Of a stretch of 64,000 bases of DNA, positions 57,646 to 64,000 are shown piece by piece. Under the pieces are notes generated by a model. It ran no database searches and had not been told where the DNA came from. It was given only the letters and a program-made list of their open reading frames with translations. This DNA comes from Zeugodacus cucurbitae (Eukaryota > Arthropoda > Insecta > Diptera > Tephritidae). Both the position numbers and the translations under genes were made by a program. The stretch spans positions 73,091,719 to 73,155,718 of the forward strand of contig NC_071668.1 of assembly GCF_028554725.1 (NCBI RefSeq), read 5' to 3'. Each line of letters starts with the position of its first letter. The stretch's first letter is position 1.

Positions 57646-58970
57646 TTGAAATTTCTCTGCAACTGGAAAAACAACAACAGCAAAATCGAAGTGTTATTCG
57701 TCAGTCAAACAGTTTAATGCTATAAGAAGACGGATTTAACAAAGCAAATAGGCGATCTTTGATAAAGAATAATTAAACAGTTTGTTGTCCCGGTCTTTTC
57801 TGGATAAACTGTGCCCCTTTTGAGATTTTTACTTTTATGAGGTAGTTAGTGGTTTATTAAAGTACCTTCGTACAATTAAGAGATATTTGAAGATCAATAA
57901 ATAAACACAAAATGTTTATATATTTTGGTTCTATATATACATATGTATGTATGTACGTATTAATTTTCAAAACAAACATTTTATGTATATAAGAGCTCAT
58001 GTAATGAATTATAAATTCGTATAAAAAGCCAAAATTTCGCGCTCATAAATATTTGTTAATTCAATATATTTCATTGGGGTATATGTATATATGTGTATAA
58101 AGGTACATATGTACTTCAGTATGTAGCTTTTGTGTTTACATATGTATGTTTGTTACACATGCTTGTCTGCATAATAAAAATTGGCAATGTTAGTAAACAA
58201 AAGAATTATGTACACTGCTCACGCGAGTGTATATAAATAAATTAAGATAAATATATGTATATACATATGGGATATATGGATATAGGATTGCAATGAGATT
58301 ATGAATATGATGAGATTATGATTATTTTATTGATTTTTAATAAATTTTAAATTTATTAATTTTTTTTTTTAAATTAAATTTATTTTTTCTGATGTATGTA
58401 TGTATATAACATATGTGTGAGGTTATGTATATATAATATACACAAATATTTAAAAATAGCTGAAGTCGACTTCGATTTTGGTTGATGTGGAGAATTAGAG
58501 TTTTGCCGTCTAATCCAATCGAGACTCGATTAAGAAAATGTACATATAAACATACATACATATTAATATGTAAAACAACAAATCGAAATCTAATCCACCT
58601 TATCGATATACCAAAATAACGTAAATATTTACGTGTAATACATAAGTAAGTAATTATGTATATACAAAAATCTCTTTCCGCGCTTATACATACAAACATA
58701 CATATGTATGTAAGTTGTCATGATTGTGACTCTAGCATGCGCTTGTCAACAACCTGTTGTTTTGCGTCAAGCGCCACAGCACGCCAGTGCAATGCCACAA
58801 ATATGACTCGAAAACATGCGCAACACAACAAACATACACACATACATACATATGTATCGAGATAATGTATTTTTGTCAATAGCAACGTTGCATGGCCCAT
58901 TGCTACCCCCATTTAGCATGTAAGTTGATATTACAAGGTGTAGAGGTTATCAGCGCTTATCGGTGTTGTA
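57646..58970. other. Intergenic AT-rich DNA with CATA/TATG microsatellites
   Basis: Many ATACATATGTATG stretches occur (57940, 58100, 58390, 58690, 58840). No gene was found. Confidence 0.5.
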
Positions 58971-60680
58971 TTGGGGGCTCGATAGGAAAGTTTTGAAAAA
59001 TAAGCTTTTTGAAAATACTAAATAGTGTTCATATTTGTTTTTCAAATTGTGTGGTTTAAGAAACCTGAACTCAATCGAATAATTCCAAAGAACGTAAATT
59101 AAGGCATACAAAGTAGCTGAGAGTTTTAAGGGGTTGCGTTTAGTTAGAATTAAAAAAAAAAAGGTTTTTTAAATTTCATTTTCGAAATGTAAACACCCTC
59201 AAATAGTAGTCCTCAAGTAGTATGCCGCACTTTAACCTTGCTTTTCTCAAAACTGTGTTTTGAAAGTCGGTAGTCAAAATTTTTCGGAAATTGTACTTTT
59301 TAAGTTTTACACTTGCTTCTGAACTTTATTTTCTAGCAATTCATCGAAGCTTTTTTATTACCGATAAAATTATTTTTTATACACAATTTAGGGCCAAAAT
59401 TTTGGCAAAATATCGATTTTTTTTCGAAGCCAATATTTTGTAAAAAAAAGAAATCAATTCTTTTGCGCATTCCTTCGATTAAAATTTCAAGATGATAAAT
59501 TACTTCAAGAACTCCGTTTGATTTTTTTAATTTCATATGATTTATTTCGGAGATATATTGGTTAAAGCAAAACGCCTTTTTTGGGAGGGGTTTCTGGAGA
59601 TTTGCTGTAGCAGCTTCAAAAACTATTATTTTTACAAATAAAATTCAATACTCTTCAAATTTACCATAGTACCAAGTACAAATTCTTAGAATAATAAATT
59701 CAGAAGTTTTCTCAGGAAAAAAATTTTGAAAACCCAAATTTTTCAGAGATCTAGACTTACTAGGGTTACCTTAAGTCAACTATTTGATTTGATTGATTCG
59801 ATCAAAAATTAGTTCTACTTTGGGGTCTAATATATGTCTAATACTTGATCGATGTTCCGGTTTCTTTATAGCTTCTCAAAATGTACTAACATTGTCCAAA
59901 AGTTTCAATCTGGATATATTTTACAATACACTCGATGAATTATTTAGTAGACAATTGGTTAAGGTTCAGAGATAACATCATCTATTAAGGGGTTATATTT
60001 GTTTCGAGGGTTCCAAATTTTTTTTTTGTTTTTGGTTAGGGGCCATCCATAAATTACGTCACACGAAGCAAAAGCTTTTGACCCCCCCTGCCCCTTGTCA
60101 CACAATGTCACTTCTGAATGATACCCTGCCCCCCCTTCAAGGTGTGACGTAATTTATGGATGGCCCCTTATTAATTTCTACAACATCTCCAGAATATTGT
60201 CCTAAATTTTCAAGTCGGTCCGAATAATAGTTTCGAAAATACCGCCTTTGGAAGGTGTGTGCTCCAAGAAGAGGTATTATTGTTACTGAAAACTTTAGAC
60301 GCGTTTTTCTCGGAACCGAGTTTTCAAAGTCGGTTGCCAAATGTTCTGAAAACTACTCAACCGATCTCGATGAAATTTTGCACAGGTGTTCGAGATACAA
60401 TTTACTCGTGCTTGAACGAAGGATTATTTCTTTTTTCAATTACAACTATTTTAAAAAATTAAATTTCAAGCAAATTTGACTGACGTCTGATGTCTGCCAA
60501 AATTCCAATTTTTAATTTTTTTACCTTTCCTTCGTTCAAGCACGAGTTCATGGTCTTACATAAAACACTTATTTTTGTTTTTTTTTTCATTTTGGATGAT
60601 CCTGTCAACGCGGACGCACCTTATTTCCGAGGGGTCACCGGAAATGATGTCACAATGAAGGAGTTTTAATGCTTTTCTTT
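58971..60680. repeat. Composite AT-rich repeat region with a MITE inside
   Basis: The segment has phrases typical of insect dispersed repeats (for example ACTACTCAACCGATCTCGAT and GTTTTGAAAGTCGGTAG). The latter is echoed by TTTTCAAAGTCGGTTG at 60319. It includes a 129 bp MITE and a 19 bp-arm inverted repeat (60404-60422 and 60529-60547). There is no coding capacity. Class unknown. Confidence 0.45.
60039..60167. mobile_element. Harbinger-like MITE, 129 bp
   Basis: The ends are GGGGCCATCCATAAATTACG and its exact complement; the repeat extends a further TCACAC. TTA flanks both sides (60036-60038 and 60168-60170). A 3 bp TWA duplication and GG..CC ends fit the PIF/Harbinger superfamily. The middle has runs of C (GACCCCCCCTGCCCC). 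Confidence 0.82.
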
Positions 60681-63480
60681 TTTAATTTTAGAAATTATTC
60701 TTTAAATATGTATATATAAGACAGAAAAAAGTTTGAATTAAATAAATAATTATTTACATAGAAAAATATATTGAAAATAGGCCTTTTTACCAGACAAAAC
60801 CCATGTAACCCCATAAAAAATTTAGGGTATATTTAAATCAATCGATAGGCGAGGTGTCAATCGTTCATACTTTGTTCGGGGTATGTTTCATGAATTCTAT
60901 AGGCTTCTTGGTATCATCATTGAATATCGCATTCGTTCAGATTTTCTAGTAATGCTCTATATCAATGTTTCACCAAAACGTCTTCACCTTTTTCCAGCAC
61001 ATCTCCGCTTAAGGTGAGCGGAACTGATTCTCTTCTGAGAAATGTGAGTTGGACATACCTCAGTTTTAGGACGGTTCCTTGAGAAAATATTTGAAAATTT
61101 TACTCAGTCACGTGTCGATAGATAGATATAGGAAGAGGTATGCACTAAAAATTTTGGTCTATTGTACCCTCCCATGAAAGATATAACGAATTCATTAGTC
61201 TCAACACTCTGACAAAATACGGTATAGTCAGTTGTAAGTTCTGAGTTTTGAGCACTGATTTATTAAAAGATCGATAGAAGAGATGTTAGCAATTAGTGAA
61301 GATCAATTGAGATCGATCTCTCTACTCAGTAAATTCGAGCCTACAATTGCAGATTCAAGTACAAAAAAACTTTTCAGTATACTTCATCGAAAACTATCAA
61401 AACCACAAATGAGTTTATAGTATCCCAAATCACTTTACAACAAACTTCTAATAAATCATATTTAAACCCCTTAACATTTTACACAAAAGCTGGCAAAGCT
61501 CAATAATTATAAAATAATAACACGTATTCGAGTGCTACTTATACCTCATTCCTTATTATGAGTATGTATGTACATATAAATAAACATATTTTCGTATTAA
61601 ACGCTCAAGCGAAAAATATATTCTTAGCAACAAATGCGAAAAGACCAATCGATCGATGCAAACTATAGATTACGCAAAAATTATAATATATTCATACATT
61701 ATTCATGTGTATAATATATAGTTTTGCTGCTAAGCAACTAATATTACTGGTAGCTACCGATTGGCAGTTGTTTGGCCCAACTTTTATTCTTACTTTGCGC
61801 CACCTGGAGGGCCCACTAAGTTTTTGGCAACCATTTTGCTTGTTTTTGTTTTATTTTATAATGAGTTTTTAAGCTCTTAATTAGTGCGCATGTCTACTGT
61901 TTATCAGACTTAAGTTATTTATAATAGTTAACCAAACTTAGCTTTCGAACACAACAGTCAGCGTTGACTAGTCACAGACACACTGTTGAAGTGCTGATGC
62001 TGGAAAATAAATTGTCTGTTAGACGCGTAGGCGCACTTGAACTACTTTGTTGCATTGCAAACACACACACACATAGTATATATACAGGGGCTTAGGCATA
62101 TCAATGGCTGTGGCGTCTGCGATCGCTCGCAAATGATCAGCAAGAAGCCCCACGGTTGGTTGGTGGCGCAAATAACAAAATGTGAATTGTTCTAATAAAT
62201 ATTATTTGTCTGATTTTCTACATGCCTGCTTATGAAAAATTTTGATATTTGAGTTTTTAAAAGGCTTGTAAATACATTTGCGCTTAGTGATTACCGCGAC
62301 ATGGCGTTGTTATCAATTATACCCGAATTGAATACATTAGAATACAAACAAGCTGATTACGTTGGTCTGGTCTGGTCGGGTCTAAATAATGCCTAACGGC
62401 GATCACTACTTGTGCAGGAGCGGGTGATTGAGGCCTTGGGGAGCGGTGTTCAAACAACAACGTAACGCAATCAATGGGCTGTGACTGAGTACAGCCGGCT
62501 GGTAGTCGGTAGTGAAGTGGAGAGGTTACAGCGAAGTTCAGTGAAATGTACGAAATAATAATAAATTTCTGTTTGTGTTTGAGTGAAAGCAAAAACAAAG
62601 TTAACTTAAACGACAGTCGATTTGTCAGTCGAGCGCGACGCACACACGCCTATTAAGCGATCAACATGCATGCTATACCTACTACAGTCATCCATTATCA
62701 CTTCTCCATCATCATCCCTTTTCATATATATGGTGGCTTTACGACGACGAAACGTAGAAGTTTCAGTGTTCATTTGCCAACCGTTGGCATCGGTTCTGGT
62801 TCTCGGTGGCGCTCTAATTTGTATCACATACACGCATGTATATAACTCTACTATTGTGCATATACTAAATACTTGTGGGCTATAGCTACGCTAGATTATA
62901 ACGCTACAAATATATACTACAAAATACTGCAGGTATCAGGTTTGACGTTGTTTAACTTGCATCGTATTTCTTGTGAAAAAAGAAACACTTTGGAGCCTAT
63001 ATAATAAAAAAAGCAACAAAAGGCAACAAAAAACGTGATACACAGACACTGTATACAGTATTGTAGAAACACGTGGGTTCTCGGCGAGCGACTACAAACG
63101 ATCACTACTAACCAACGACGATCACATTTTGTCAAGCACACACGCAATCACCATACCGATACAGATGAGTACACGAGTTGTTGCGCTAGTATTTATGAAC
63201 ATACAAATATTGTGCGGCATGCTTAGTGCGAACAAGTAGTATTCGTGAGTACTTTTACCCAGCGCGTAGTGACATTATTGATTTATTTAAAAAGTAAAGC
63301 AAAAAGGCGCAAATTTCACTCGCATTGACATTGTGTCGGTCTCGCGTTTGGCGCTCTGTGAAAATCAATTTCAATTAAAGTACGCGCAACGGAAGTGTCG
63401 CTAATTTTCTCAAACACGCTTGCGTTAGTTGTACGTAAGAATTTAAGAATAAAAGTTGTTCTGGACCAACGCGCAGCGAG
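60681..63480. other. Intergenic DNA and Gart upstream region / 5' UTR
   Basis: 60681-62100 is unremarkable. From ~62100 the base composition becomes less AT-rich, as expected near a promoter and 5' UTR. The stretch 63270-63480 probably is Gart 5' UTR. No defined promoter motif can be fixed. Open frames at 62317-62885 lack domains. Confidence 0.4.
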
Positions 63481-63675
63481 ATGAGTTCGAAAGCAACGCT
63501 CGTCGGCGGCAAGCAGCTCTTGGTGGTGGGCAGCGGTGGACGCGAGCACGCGATTTGCTGGAAGCTGGCGCAGAGTGAGCAAGTGGTCAAAATCTACGCA
63601 TTGCCCGGTAGTCATGGCATAGCTCAAGTGCCCAAGTGCGCCAACCTGAGTGATGTAAACGCAAAAGATTTCCAG
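63481..63675 (+). CDS. Gart: Trifunctional purine synthesis protein (GARS-AIRS-GART), first coding exon, partial
   Basis: The ATG at 63481 opens a 65-codon exon that ends at a GTATGT donor in phase 0. The product has QLLVVGSGGREHAICWKLAQ followed by YALPGSHGIAQ. That is the N-terminal N-domain of glycinamide ribonucleotide synthetase (VLVIGSGGREHAL.W.L, APGN.G). In animals this domain is fused to AIR synthetase and GAR transformylase, carrying out three steps of de novo IMP synthesis in the cytosol. The remaining exons lie beyond the window. The fusion is known of the family and not visible here. Confidence 0.93.
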
Positions 63676-64000
63676 GTATGTTTATCATGAAGGGACTTAC
63701 ATATATAAATTGTAGCTAATTAAATATGAACACATGTTGGCTGGCATGTGTTGAGCGCCAACTAATTTGTTCTTATCTGTGTGTGTGTGAGTGCCGACGC
63801 GCAAAGTTGGTTTTTTGCCGGCTTTTTATATGTATTACTAAGTTAGAGCGTTTGACGACATGGAACTTTCTGCAGAGTACTCTAAAGGCGAAATAAAAGG
63901 TGTTTCTTTAAGGGATGGCCAAAGGAAACCAAGTGTCTACAAAGTGCGCGAATATTATGTTCCCGTGAAATTCGCAAGCTCGTTAGCTTCTTGTGTATAG

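Noticed and set aside
1..64000. CRISPR arrays, bacterial operons or riboswitches
   Set aside because: The window is eukaryotic; the tandem repeats lack unique spacers, and no such structure was seen.
1..64000. tRNA or rRNA genes
   Set aside because: No stretch with both A-box and B-box promoter motifs and a cloverleaf fold, and no rRNA-like text, was found by eye; a covariance-model search would settle this.

Overview
This is an AT-rich eukaryotic window with short consensus introns (GT/AG), widely spaced genes and many fragments of animal transposable elements. The reconstructed proteins look most like higher-fly (brachyceran) orthologues: Pect, NTPase/CD39, Rab geranylgeranyltransferase beta and Gart. 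An acalyptrate fly such as a tephritid is my best guess. That species-level guess is inference; I could not run a search.

Layout. At the left edge (1-503, minus) lies the start of an insulin-receptor-type L-domain protein that runs off the window, with a ~1 kb TTTTA/TTTAA satellite just upstream. From 1.6 to 9.3 kb there is AT-rich DNA with dispersed repeats, a hAT fragment and a LINE fragment. A six-exon CLIP-domain serine protease homologue (minus, 9925-19351) follows. Its catalytic serine is replaced by glycine, and its introns hold mariner, RTE and MITE remains. From 19.4 to 30.3 kb lies a transposon-rich stretch: RTE-like LINE 3' ends, a mariner-like deletion relic, an RNase H-bearing LINE split by a 676 bp inverted-repeat element, and several repeats.

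The right half is richer in genes. Pect (minus, 30363-46023, seven exons, one 10 kb intron) stands head to head with NTPase (plus, 47326-50847), which appears to have two alternative first exons. NTPase converges on the intronless Rab geranylgeranyltransferase beta gene (minus, 51972-52994). That gene is head to head with a SUZ-domain (SZRD1-like) gene (plus, 54507-55796). After ~7.5 kb of mostly repetitive DNA the first coding exon of Gart begins (plus, 63481-63675) and the gene continues beyond the window.

Most protein genes are housekeeping: phosphatidylethanolamine synthesis (Pect), ER/Golgi nucleoside diphosphate hydrolysis (NTPase), Rab prenylation (RabGGTB), RNA-linked SUZ function and purine synthesis (Gart). 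I see no operon-like logic; the two divergent pairs may share promoters. Exon models were joined by hand from splice sites and reading phase; all phases close. The most unusual structures are the 676 bp nested element with repeated subterminal sites, a piggyBac-type MITE with a paralogous empty site nearby, the alternative NTPase N-termini, and the partial receptor gene at the left edge.
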